A program made the position numbers and the translations under genes. 5,150 bases of DNA from the NCBI GenBank assembly GCA_005879205.1, contig VBLD01000222.1:7407-12556 (forward strand). The letters are read 5' to 3'. The DNA comes from Deltaproteobacteria bacterium (lineage in GTDB: Bacteria; Desulfobacterota; Binatia; DP-6). Positions 1 through 5,150 of the stretch are shown piece by piece; the first letter of the stretch is position 1; the number at the start of each line of letters is the position of its first letter. The notes beneath the pieces are model-generated. The model ran no database searches and was not told the origin of the DNA. It was given only the letters and a program-made list of their open reading frames with translations.

Positions 1-1
1 G

Positions 2-247
2 CTCGGCCCGCTGGCCCACGACTCGGCGGGCACGGCCACCCCGGATCCAGCCGGCTTCCCGAACGGCCGGCGGCCGAACGACGACGTGACGGATCTGGTC
101 GTACGCGTCGCCGGGGGCAAGAACTACATCGACAACCGCGTCGGCGACGGCGTTCACGTGAACGACAAGGGCATCACGGCCGACTTCCCGTTCCTGCCGA
201 CGCCCTTCGACGGCCGCGACCGCGTTCACAAGGACCCGGGGGAATGA
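2..247 (+). CDS. DUF4331 family protein, C-terminal end (5' truncated)
   Basis: Only the last 81 residues are in the window; the reading frame is open from base 2 and ends at TGA 245-247. The visible part contains FPNGRRPNDDVTDLVVRV, then a segment with NRVGDGVHVND, then DFPFLPTPFDGRDR close to the end. This order (an NGRR..DDV.D motif, a short 'GDGV..ND' stretch, a terminal 'FP.L..P' motif) is what I recall for the C-terminus of DUF4331 proteins, a family of unknown function, often exported. No catalytic function can be assigned. Its stop codon is one base before the GTG start of the TPR gene, so it is probably the upstream member of the same operon. Family placement is from remembered motifs, not a search. 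The N-terminus, and any signal peptide, lie outside the window. Confidence 0.78.
   Translation, partial: LGPLAHDSAGTATPDPAGFPNGRRPNDDVTDLVVRVAGGKNYIDNRVGDGVHVNDKGITADFPFLPTPFDGRDRVHKDPGE
239..243 (+). promoter_or_regulatory. Ribosome binding site for the TPR gene
   Basis: A GGGGA run ends 5 nt before the GTG at 249. It overlaps the last codons of the DUF4331 gene. It supports GTG 249 as the start, because the ATG at 244 in another frame meets a stop two codons later. Confidence 0.5.
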
Positions 248-248
248 C

Positions 249-1523
249 GTGACCCTCCGCACGGCCGTGCTCCTCGTACTGGTCGGCGTCCTGGCGGCGG
301 TCCCCGCCGCCGCCTCGACGCCGGCCGACCAGGCCGTCGCTGCGGCCGAGCAACGGCTCGGCCAGCAGCAGGACCGGCCCGACGCCTACGTCGAGCTGGC
401 GACGGCGTTCATGAAGAAGTCGCGCGAGTCGGGCGACCCCGGCTACTACGCGCGGGCCGCCGCCGCGCTCGATCGCGCGCTCGCCGTCGATCCGAACGAC
501 TACCCGGCGCTGCGCGTCCGCCCGTGGGTGCTGCTCGGCCAGCACGACTTCCGCGGCGCCCTCGCCGCGGCCGAGTGCGCGCACGAGCTCGAGCCCGGCG
601 ACTGGTGGAACTACGGCACGCTCGCCGACGCCGCGATCGAGCTCGGCGACTACGACCGGGCCCTCGACGCCGCGCAGCGCATGGTCGACCTGCGACCCGG
701 GCTGCCGGCATACACCCGCGCGGCCTTCCTGCGCTCCCTCTTCGGGGACCGTGCGGGCGCCGTCGAGATCCTCGGGCTCGCCGTCGCCGCCGCGAGCCCC
801 CAGGATCCGGAGACTCTCGCGTGGACGCTCGTCCACCTCGGACACGAGCATTTCGCGCTCGGCGACCTCGCCGCCGCCGCCGCGGCGTACAGCCGCGCGC
901 TCGCCGCGTTCCCGGACTATTACCTAGCCCTCGGAGCCCTCGGGCGCGTGCGGGCGGCCGCGGGACGGCTCGACGAGGCAACGGCTCTCTACCGGCGGGC
1001 CGTCGAGCAGATCCCGGCCCCCGACCTCGTCGGCGCGCTCGGCGACGTCTACGCCGCCGCCGGCCATGCCGACGAGGCCGAGCGCCAGTACGCGCTCGTC
1101 GACTACATGGGCGACGTCGCCGACGCGACGCGCTCGTCCTACGGCCGACAGCTCGCCCTCTTCTACTGCGACCACGACCGCCGCCTCCCCACCGCGCTGC
1201 GCCTGTCCGAGCAGGAGGCGGCCACTCGGGGCGGCATCTACACCGACGACGCGCTCGCCTGGGCCCTCCACAAGAACGGCCGCACGACCGAAGCGGTACG
1301 GGCCACGCACCGCGCCCTCCGCCTCGGCACCGAGGACGCCCTCCTCGAGTATCATGCGGGGGTGATCGTCGCCGGCGCGGGGCGTCCGCGGCGTGCGGTG
1401 CGGCATCTGCGCCGCACGCTCGCGCTGAACCCGTACTTCGACCTCCGCCAGGCAGCGCTCGCGCGGGCGACGCTCGCCTCGCTCGACGACCACGATCGGA
1501 TGGCGCTGGGAGAGACGCAATGA
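249..1523 (+). CDS. Secreted tetratricopeptide-repeat protein
   Basis: The protein has 424 residues and a GTG start. Residues 1-22 look like a Sec signal peptide: Arg4, a hydrophobic core LLVLVGVLAAV and an Ala-X-Ala site before Ser23. The mature protein is therefore expected in the periplasm or outside the cell. The rest is a chain of helix-turn-helix repeats of TPR type, roughly at residues 46-79, 84-115, 119-150, 188-221, 224-256, 259-285, 332-362 and 366-395. Typical TPR endings are seen, such as A.ALDRALAVDPND, AAYSRALAAFPDY and A.ALYRRAVEQIPAP. TPR arrays bind protein partners and no enzymatic motif is visible. Two cysteines (C110, C307) could be oxidised in the periplasm. It sits 1 nt after the DUF4331 gene and overlaps the nickel transporter gene by ATGA, so it may scaffold the DUF4331 protein or the transporter's periplasmic domain (inference). 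A longer frame read through this region from 524 is a shadow of this gene. Confidence 0.88.
   Translation: MTLRTAVLLVLVGVLAAVPAAASTPADQAVAAAEQRLGQQQDRPDAYVELATAFMKKSRESGDPGYYARAAAALDRALAVDPNDYPALRVRPWVLLGQHDFRGALAAAECAHELEPGDWWNYGTLADAAIELGDYDRALDAAQRMVDLRPGLPAYTRAAFLRSLFGDRAGAVEILGLAVAAASPQDPETLAWTLVHLGHEHFALGDLAAAAAAYSRALAAFPDYYLALGALGRVRAAAGRLDEATALYRRAVEQIPAPDLVGALGDVYAAAGHADEAERQYALVDYMGDVADATRSSYGRQLALFYCDHDRRLPTALRLSEQEAATRGGIYTDDALAWALHKNGRTTEAVRATHRALRLGTEDALLEYHAGVIVAGAGRPRRAVRHLRRTLALNPYFDLRQAALARATLASLDDHDRMALGETQ
1508..1514 (+). promoter_or_regulatory. Ribosome binding site for the NicO/RcnA-like gene
   Basis: GGGAGAG lies 5 nt before the ATG at 1520, inside the end of the TPR gene. 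Together with the signal peptide encoded straight after, it fixes the start at 1520. Upstream in-frame starts as far back as 524 are not used. Confidence 0.6.
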
Positions 1524-2947
1524 CGAGGCCCCTGCTGGCGCTCGGTGGCGTTCTCGTCGCCGCCGCCGTGCAGGCGCACCCGCTCGGCAACTTCACGATC
1601 AACCGCTACGCGGCATTGCGCGCCGAGCCCCGCACGCTCACCGTCCGCTACGTGGTCGACATGGCCGAGATCCCCGCCTTCCAGGAGCTCCAGCGGATCG
1701 ACAGCAACGGCGACCAGACCATCGACGACGCCGAGCAGCGCACCTACCTCGCCCGCACGGCGGCGACGCTCGCCGAGCACCTGGTGCTCGGCGTCGACGG
1801 CGCAACGCTCGGCCTGACGTCGGGGGCGACGAGTCTCGAACGGCTGCCGGGCGCCGGAGGCCTTCCCACCCTTCGCATCGAGGCATGGTTCGCGGCAACG
1901 CTCGGAGCGAGCCACGGGACCGTGACCTTCCACGACGCGAACTTCGCCGGGCGGCCGGGCTGGCAGGAGGTGGTGGCCGACGGCGCGGCCGGCGTCGTCG
2001 TGTCGGCGTCGACCGTGCCGCGGGTCGACCGCAGCCGGGCCCTGCGCGCCTATCCCCAGGACCTGCTCGAGAGCCCGCCGCAGGTGACCGAGGCGCGCTT
2101 TCGGATGGCGCCCGGAGGCGCGCTGCCGAAGGAGGGCGAGCGTGTGGTCGACGGCACGCTGGTGGGTGCGGCCCGCTTCAGCGATCGGCTGACCGAGCTG
2201 GTTGCGAGCCAGGCACCGCTCGGACCCGGGTTCGTGCTCACCGCGCTTCTCCTGGCCGCGGGGCTCGGCGCGCTCCACGCCCTCAGTCCGGGCCACGGGA
2301 AGACGGTGGTGGGTGCCTACCTGGTCGGCGCGCGCGGCACCGCACGGCACGCGGTGTTCCTCGGCCTGGTGGTCACCGCGACGCACACGATCGGCGTCTA
2401 TCTGCTGGGGCTCCTGGTGCTGACCGCCCGGGCCTCCGTCATGCCCGAGCGGCTCTATCCGTGGATCAGCATCGCCTCGGGGCTCGTCGTGCTCGCCGTC
2501 GGGGCGTCGCTCGCCGCCTCGCGGCTGGAAGCCGCGTTCGCCGGGCACACCCACCACGACCACCCGCACCCTCATCCGCATGACCATCACCACGACCACG
2601 GGCACGTCCATCTCCCCGCGGACGGCACGCCGGTCGGCTGGCGCAGCCTTCTCGCACTCGGCGTGTCGGGCGGGCTCTTGCCGTGCCCTTCGGCGCTCGT
2701 CGTGATGCTCGGCGCGATCGCCCTCGGGCGCATCGGCTTCGGCCTCCTGCTGATCGTCGCCTTCAGCGCCGGTCTCGCTGCGGCGCTGACCGCCATCGGC
2801 CTCGCGCTGGTGTACGCGCGCCATCTCTTCGAGCGCCTGCCCCTCGACGGGCGCCTGGCGCGCTTCGCGCCGGTGGCGAGCGCGCTCGTCATCTCGGCCG
2901 CCGGGCTCGCCATCGTCCTCGAGGCGCTCGCCCGGCTCGGAGCATGA
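1520..2947 (+). CDS. NicO/RcnA-like nickel/cobalt transporter with periplasmic N-terminal domain
   Basis: The protein has 475 residues. Residues 1-19 form a signal peptide (cleavage after VQA), leaving His20 as the mature N-terminus in the motif HPLGNFTINRY. Residues 20-230 are a soluble, presumably periplasmic domain. It includes D61-S-N63-G-D65-Q-T67-I-D69-D-A-E72, a canonical-looking 12-residue EF-hand loop. Six membrane segments follow, at about 236-254, 278-302, 314-333, 374-401, 405-432 and 447-470. Family signatures are HALSPGHGKT (253-262) near the first segment, ATHTIGV (287-293) in the second, and GLLPCPSALVVML (385-397) in the fourth. Between segments 3 and 4 is a loop with 13 His in 22 residues (343-364), expected to bind transition metal. 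NicO/RcnA relatives move Ni2+ or Co2+, mostly as efflux proteins; direction cannot be read here. At 475 residues it is longer than E. coli RcnA, chiefly because of the N-terminal domain. It overlaps both neighbours by ATGA. Confidence 0.88.
   Translation: MTRPLLALGGVLVAAAVQAHPLGNFTINRYAALRAEPRTLTVRYVVDMAEIPAFQELQRIDSNGDQTIDDAEQRTYLARTAATLAEHLVLGVDGATLGLTSGATSLERLPGAGGLPTLRIEAWFAATLGASHGTVTFHDANFAGRPGWQEVVADGAAGVVVSASTVPRVDRSRALRAYPQDLLESPPQVTEARFRMAPGGALPKEGERVVDGTLVGAARFSDRLTELVASQAPLGPGFVLTALLLAAGLGALHALSPGHGKTVVGAYLVGARGTARHAVFLGLVVTATHTIGVYLLGLLVLTARASVMPERLYPWISIASGLVVLAVGASLAASRLEAAFAGHTHHDHPHPHPHDHHHDHGHVHLPADGTPVGWRSLLALGVSGGLLPCPSALVVMLGAIALGRIGFGLLLIVAFSAGLAAALTAIGLALVYARHLFERLPLDGRLARFAPVASALVISAAGLAIVLEALARLGA
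1700..1735 (+). other. EF-hand-like calcium-binding loop in the transporter's periplasmic domain
   Basis: This stretch encodes residues 61-72, DSNGDQTIDDAE. Asp1, Asn3, Asp5, Thr7, Asp9 and Glu12 fill the six ligand positions of the EF-hand loop, with Gly at position 4 rather than 6 and Ile at the expected hydrophobic position 8. Flanking sequence (FQELQRI before, QRTYLARTAATLAEHL after) can form the two helices. Calcium binding is inferred from the pattern. Confidence 0.7.
2546..2611 (+). other. His-rich metal-binding loop coding stretch (first transporter)
   Basis: This encodes residues 343-364, with 13 His in 22, alternating with Asp and Pro, between membrane segments 3 and 4. The DNA is low-complexity CAC/CAT with interspersed GAC/CCG, so repeat-length variation between strains is plausible. 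Such loops in Ni/Co transporters are thought to bind or buffer metal. Confidence 0.8.
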
Positions 2948-3651
2948 GCCCGATGCCCGCCACGCCGCTCGCCGTCCTCGGCTTCGGCTTCGTCCTCGGC
3001 CTGCGCCACGCGCTCGACGTCGACCATCTGGCCGCGGTGTCGACGATCGTCAGCCAGCGGCGGAGCCTCTGGCGTTCGTCTCTCGTCGGCGCGCTCTGGG
3101 GCATCGGCCATACGGCCGCGCTGCTCGCCGCCGCGGTGGTCGTGATCGGGCTGCACGCGGAAATCCCGCCGCGCCTCGCCTGGGGACTCGAGCTCGGGGT
3201 TGCGGTGATGCTGGTGGGCCTCGGCCTGAACCTCCTGCGCACGCTCTGGGCGGGCGGCACGCTCCACCACCACGTCCACGCCCACGGCAGCCGGGCACAC
3301 CTGCACGTCCACCTCCATGGTGCCGACGAGAAGGACGGCGGTCATCATCACCTGCGCACCGGCCGGAGACCCTTCTTCGTCGGCCTCGTCCACGGCCTCG
3401 CCGGCAGCGGAGCGCTCATGCTGGCCGTGCTCGCGACCATCCCGTCGCCGGCGCTCGCGCTTCTCTACGTGATGATCTTCGGCGCCGGGTCGATCGCCGG
3501 CATGGTGGCGATGAGCACGCTCTTCGGCGTCCCGCTGGCTCTCGTCGGCGGGCGCTTCGCCAGGGTGGAGCTCGTGCTCCGGCTGGGCGCGGCGCTCGGC
3601 AGCCTCGCGGTCGGGCTTCGCCTCGCCTGGGAGCTCGGCGGCCTGGTCTGA
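2944..3651 (+). CDS. NiCoT/UreH-like nickel/cobalt transport membrane protein
   Basis: The protein has 235 residues from ATG 2944. No cleavable signal peptide is evident; the first membrane helix (about 8-20) leads straight into RHALDVDHLAAV. There H22-A-L-D-V-D27-H28 matches the H-X4-D-H signature of NiCoT nickel/cobalt permeases and UreH-like relatives. GIGHTAALL (53-61) matches the second conserved histidine region, and VHGLAGSGALML (149-160) is a further family-like motif. About six hydrophobic segments are seen: 8-34, 46-70, 79-101, 143-165, 170-197 and 208-232. Between segments 3 and 4 is a loop with 12 His in 29 residues (108-136). It belongs to a different branch from the preceding transporter, so it is not a recent tandem duplicate. 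It is joined to that gene by an ATGA overlap, suggesting co-production and perhaps a joint complex (inference). The start could instead be ATG 2953: GGAG at 2939-2942 is only 1 nt from 2944 but 10 nt from 2953. Confidence 0.85.
   Translation: MSPMPATPLAVLGFGFVLGLRHALDVDHLAAVSTIVSQRRSLWRSSLVGALWGIGHTAALLAAAVVVIGLHAEIPPRLAWGLELGVAVMLVGLGLNLLRTLWAGGTLHHHVHAHGSRAHLHVHLHGADEKDGGHHHLRTGRRPFFVGLVHGLAGSGALMLAVLATIPSPALALLYVMIFGAGSIAGMVAMSTLFGVPLALVGGRFARVELVLRLGAALGSLAVGLRLAWELGGLV
3265..3351 (+). other. His-rich metal-binding loop coding stretch (second transporter)
   Basis: This encodes residues 108-136 with 12 His in three clusters: HHHVHAH, HLHVHLH and HHH. It lies between predicted membrane segments 3 and 4, the same topological position as the His loop of the preceding transporter, but the two sequences are not alike. 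Confidence 0.78.
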
Positions 3652-3660
3652 CACGGGACG

Positions 3661-4230
3661 TTGGCGGGGACGGCGGAGATCGAGTCCGCGTTGCTGGCGC
3701 GCGTCGCGGGCGGCGACGACACGGCGCTCGCCGCCCTGTACGACCGGCTCGCGCCGCTCGCCTACGGGCTCGCGCTCCGCATCGCCGGCGACCGAGACCT
3801 CGCCGAGGACACCGTGCAGGAGGCTTTCCTGCGCGTCTGGCGACGCGCGCAGCGCTACGATCCGTCGCGCGGCGAGCTCCGGCCCTGGTTCCTCCGCCTG
3901 GTCCGCAACGTGGCGATCGACGGCCGGCGGGCGCGGGCCGCGCGCGGCGAGGCGGAGGTGCGTCGCGCCGCGGAGCCCGGCGCCGTGACTCCATCCGAAC
4001 GCCCCGATGAGGCCGTAGAACGAGGCGAGCGGGCGGCGCGCGTGCGAGCCGCGCTCGAGGGATTGCCGCATGAACAGCGACGGGCGATCGAGACGGCCTA
4101 CTTCGAGGGGCTGTCGCACGGCGAGATCGCCGCGCGCGACGGCACGCCGCTCGGCACCGTGAAGACGCGCATCCGCGACGGCGTCCAGCGCCTGCGCGCC
4201 GCGCTCGGCGGGAGGGACGCCGATGGCTGA
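3661..4230 (+). CDS. ECF-type RNA polymerase sigma-70 factor (SigK-like)
   Basis: The protein has 189 residues. Sigma region 2 spans about 8-92, with LAEDTVQEAFLRVW (47-60) as region 2.2 and RPWFLRLVRNVAIDGRR (74-90) covering 2.3-2.4. A charged linker (about 93-127) leads to sigma region 4 (128-183), with LPHEQRRAIETAYFEGLSHG and the helix-turn-helix EIAARDGTPLGTVKTRIRDG. There is no region 1 or 3, which defines an ECF factor. The order sigma factor then RskA-like anti-sigma is typical of the SigK group. The start is inferred as TTG 3661: no ATG or GTG occurs between the upstream stop and region 2, and TTG 3691 would clip the first helix. The only purine run before it (GGGA 3655-3658) is 2 nt away, so initiation is probably weak and dependent on ribosomes finishing the upstream gene 9 nt earlier, in the same frame. 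It probably directs transcription of its own operon, but no cognate promoter can be identified here. Confidence 0.92.
   Translation: MAGTAEIESALLARVAGGDDTALAALYDRLAPLAYGLALRIAGDRDLAEDTVQEAFLRVWRRAQRYDPSRGELRPWFLRLVRNVAIDGRRARAARGEAEVRRAAEPGAVTPSERPDEAVERGERAARVRAALEGLPHEQRRAIETAYFEGLSHGEIAARDGTPLGTVKTRIRDGVQRLRAALGGRDADG
4210..4217 (+). promoter_or_regulatory. Ribosome binding site for the anti-sigma gene
   Basis: GGGAGGGA ends 5 nt before ATG 4223, inside the last codons of the sigma gene. It is the strongest ribosome binding site in the block, contrasting with the weak TTG start of the sigma gene. This would favour excess anti-sigma over sigma (inference). Confidence 0.65.
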
Positions 4231-4945
4231 GGAGCGGCCGATCGGCGTCGACGACCCGCGGCTCGACGACGCCGCCCTCGAGGCGCTCGCCGAGGCCCAT
4301 GCCACGCCGCCTCCCGACCGCCTCCGGGCCCGGGTGCTCGCCGAGGCGCGGCGCGACGCCGCCCTTCGGGCCACCGCGGCAGTGGCGCGCTGGCGGCTCG
4401 TCGGCTCGATCGCGGCGGCCGTCGCGCTCGTCCTCGGCGGACTCCTGGCGCGCGAGGCGCGCCTCGCGGTCACGCGCGGCGCGGAGGTGGTGCAGCTCGC
4501 GGAGCGAGGCGAGCAGCTCGCCGCGCGTCTCGACGAGCAGGGCCGCACGCTCGCCACGCTGCGCGAGTCGCTGGCCGCGCAGACGGAGGTGCTGCGGGTG
4601 ATCGGCGCCCCGCGCACGCTGAGCGCGTCGCTGGCGCCGAAGGAAGGGGTGGCAGGCAGCGGACGCGTCCTCGTCGACGCCGCGTCGGGCGAGTCCGTCG
4701 TCGTCGTCTCGGGACTGGCGTCTGCTCCGGAGGGAAAGATCTACGAGCTCTGGGCGCTGCGCGGCGATCGGCCGCCCGAGCCGGCCGGTCTGTTCGCCGT
4801 CGGCCCCGAGGGCTCGCTCGCCAGACGCGCGGCGCGCGTCGAGCGGCCCGCGGAGGTAACGGCCTTCGCCGTGTCGATCGAGCCCGCGGCGGGATCGCAG
4901 GCGCCGACCGGACCGATCGTCCTGGTCGGAGCCGTCGCGGGCTGA
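4223..4945 (+). CDS. RskA-type transmembrane anti-sigma factor
   Basis: The protein has 240 residues. A short N-terminal cytoplasmic part (1-57) should bind the sigma factor. One membrane helix follows (about 59-76, LVGSIAAAVALVLGGLLA), then a heptad-rich, probably coiled-coil segment (about 82-126, VVQLAERGEQLAARLDEQ...). The C-terminal extracytoplasmic domain (about 130-240) has RskA-like features: GKIYELWALRGDRPPEPAGLF (171-191, tryptophan W177) and the terminal PAAGSQAPTGPIVLVG (221-236). RskA-family proteins hold their sigma factor at the membrane until regulated proteolysis frees it. There is no cysteine in the protein and a single His (H26), so the zinc-binding HxxxCxxC motif of ZAS anti-sigmas is absent. 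The cytoplasmic region is also shorter than in many anti-sigmas. The gene overlaps the sigma gene by 8 nt, as expected for stoichiometric coupling. The signal it senses cannot be deduced; the neighbouring genes suggest an envelope or metal cue. Confidence 0.85.
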   Translation: MAEERPIGVDDPRLDDAALEALAEAHATPPPDRLRARVLAEARRDAALRATAAVARWRLVGSIAAAVALVLGGLLAREARLAVTRGAEVVQLAERGEQLAARLDEQGRTLATLRESLAAQTEVLRVIGAPRTLSASLAPKEGVAGSGRVLVDAASGESVVVVSGLASAPEGKIYELWALRGDRPPEPAGLFAVGPEGSLARRAARVERPAEVTAFAVSIEPAAGSQAPTGPIVLVGAVAG

Positions 4946-4954
4946 TCGCCGGTC

Positions 4955-5149
4955 CTAGCGGCGCGCCCCGGTGGCGCGGCTCGGGCGTCCGAGGCGGCTC
5001 AGCACCGCGCCGAGGTCGCCGCTCTCGACGGGCACCCCGTCGCGGAACGCCACGACTTCTCGCGCGGTTGCCGGGAGGCGCGGACCGGGCAGCAGGATCC
5101 CCACCAGGTTCAGCGGGTCGGCGGCCGCCACGATCACCACCTCTCCCGG
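4955..5149 (-). CDS. lhr: Lhr-type large ATP-dependent helicase, C-terminal end (5' truncated)
   Basis: Read on the minus strand, the frame is open from the window edge (first full codon 5149-5147) to TAG at 4957-4955, giving 64 residues. It begins PGEVVIVAAADPLNLVGILL, then PGPRLPAT and VVAFRDGVPVESGD. The combination AADPLNLVGI..PG.R.PA followed by a 'RDGVPV' stretch is characteristic of the extreme C-terminus of Lhr (long helicase-related) superfamily-2 helicases, DNA repair-associated enzymes of about 1,400-1,500 residues. The rest of the protein, including the helicase motifs, would lie beyond the right edge. The GTG at 5140 is an internal codon, not a start. The gene converges on the + strand operon with only 9 nt between stops and is probably functionally unrelated to it. 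Confidence 0.82.
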   Translation of the reverse strand, partial: PGEVVIVAAADPLNLVGILLPGPRLPATAREVVAFRDGVPVESGDLGAVLSRLGRPSRATGARR

Positions 5150-5150
5150 C

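Noticed and set aside
174..851. Minus-strand frame of 225 codons opposite the DUF4331 end and the TPR gene
   Set aside because: It is antisense to well-supported coding sequence and shows no recognisable domain.
524..1519. N-terminal extension of the first transporter to a start at 524
   Set aside because: This part is the TPR gene read in another frame and is Arg/Pro-rich. The signal peptide and ribosome binding site place the real start at 1520.
1885..2583. Plus-strand frame of 232 codons inside the first transporter gene
   Set aside because: Out-of-frame shadow: Arg/Gly-rich translation without motifs, while the overlapping frame carries all NicO signatures.
2546..2611. CAC/CAT-rich stretch considered as a tandem DNA repeat or CRISPR-like element
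   Set aside because: No fixed repeat unit or spacer pattern is seen. It is simply the coding sequence of the His-rich loop.
1352..2824. Minus-strand open frame of 490 codons opposite the NicO/RcnA-like gene
   Set aside because: The translation is dominated by charged low-complexity sequence mirroring the coding strand (the His codons read as runs of Val and Met/Arg). No family motif or ribosome binding site supports it.
2587..4617. Long minus-strand open frame of 676 codons across the transporter, sigma and anti-sigma genes
   Set aside because: It is antisense to three genes with clear family motifs; its product is Arg/Ala/Ser-rich low-complexity sequence with no recognisable domain. Long antisense frames are expected at this GC content.
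4962..4978. GC hairpin CGCGCC-loop-GGCGCG after the operon end, considered as a terminator
   Set aside because: The stem is only 6 bp, there is no T-tract on either side, and it lies inside the Lhr coding sequence. Short GC palindromes are common by chance here.
4955..5140. Complete small protein starting at GTG 5140 on the minus strand
   Set aside because: The frame continues to the window edge (Pro-Gly-Glu before the GTG), and the sequence matches the C-terminus of Lhr helicases, so it is a truncated large gene.

Overview
The window is very GC-rich (clearly above 65% by eye), with strong G/C at third codon positions and almost no intergenic DNA. This suits a high-GC bacterium. The coupling of a DUF4331 protein, NicO-type metal transporters and a SigK/RskA-like sigma/anti-sigma pair is compatible with uncultured proteobacterial, myxobacterial or Binatota-like lineages, but nothing here fixes the taxon. 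No RNA genes, insertion sequences, CRISPR arrays or phage genes were seen.

Layout: six genes run on the + strand as one tight block. They are (1) the 3' end of a DUF4331-type protein (2-247); (2) a secreted TPR protein (249-1523); (3) a long NicO/RcnA-like nickel/cobalt transporter with a signal peptide, a periplasmic domain carrying an EF-hand-like loop, and a His-rich loop (1520-2947); (4) a second, shorter NiCoT/UreH-like membrane protein with its own His-rich loop (2944-3651); (5) an ECF sigma-70 factor with a likely TTG start (3661-4230); (6) a single-pass RskA-type anti-sigma factor (4223-4945). Junctions are 1 nt, ATGA overlap, ATGA overlap, 9 nt and an 8-nt overlap, so a single translationally coupled transcript is the simplest reading. 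Only 9 nt after the anti-sigma stop, the C-terminal end of an Lhr-type large helicase enters on the - strand (4955-5149), convergent with the block.

How they may work together (inference): genes 1-2 look exported and genes 3-4 are membrane proteins of two related nickel/cobalt transporter branches, with 13 and 12 histidines in their loops. Genes 5-6 are a membrane-signal-responsive transcription switch. The set resembles an envelope metal-homeostasis or stress module run by its own ECF system. No nickel enzyme (urease, hydrogenase) lies in the window, so neither the metal nor the transport direction can be assigned.

There is no intergenic stretch longer than 9 nt, hence no visible promoter or operator. 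The operon promoter must lie upstream of the window or inside coding sequence.
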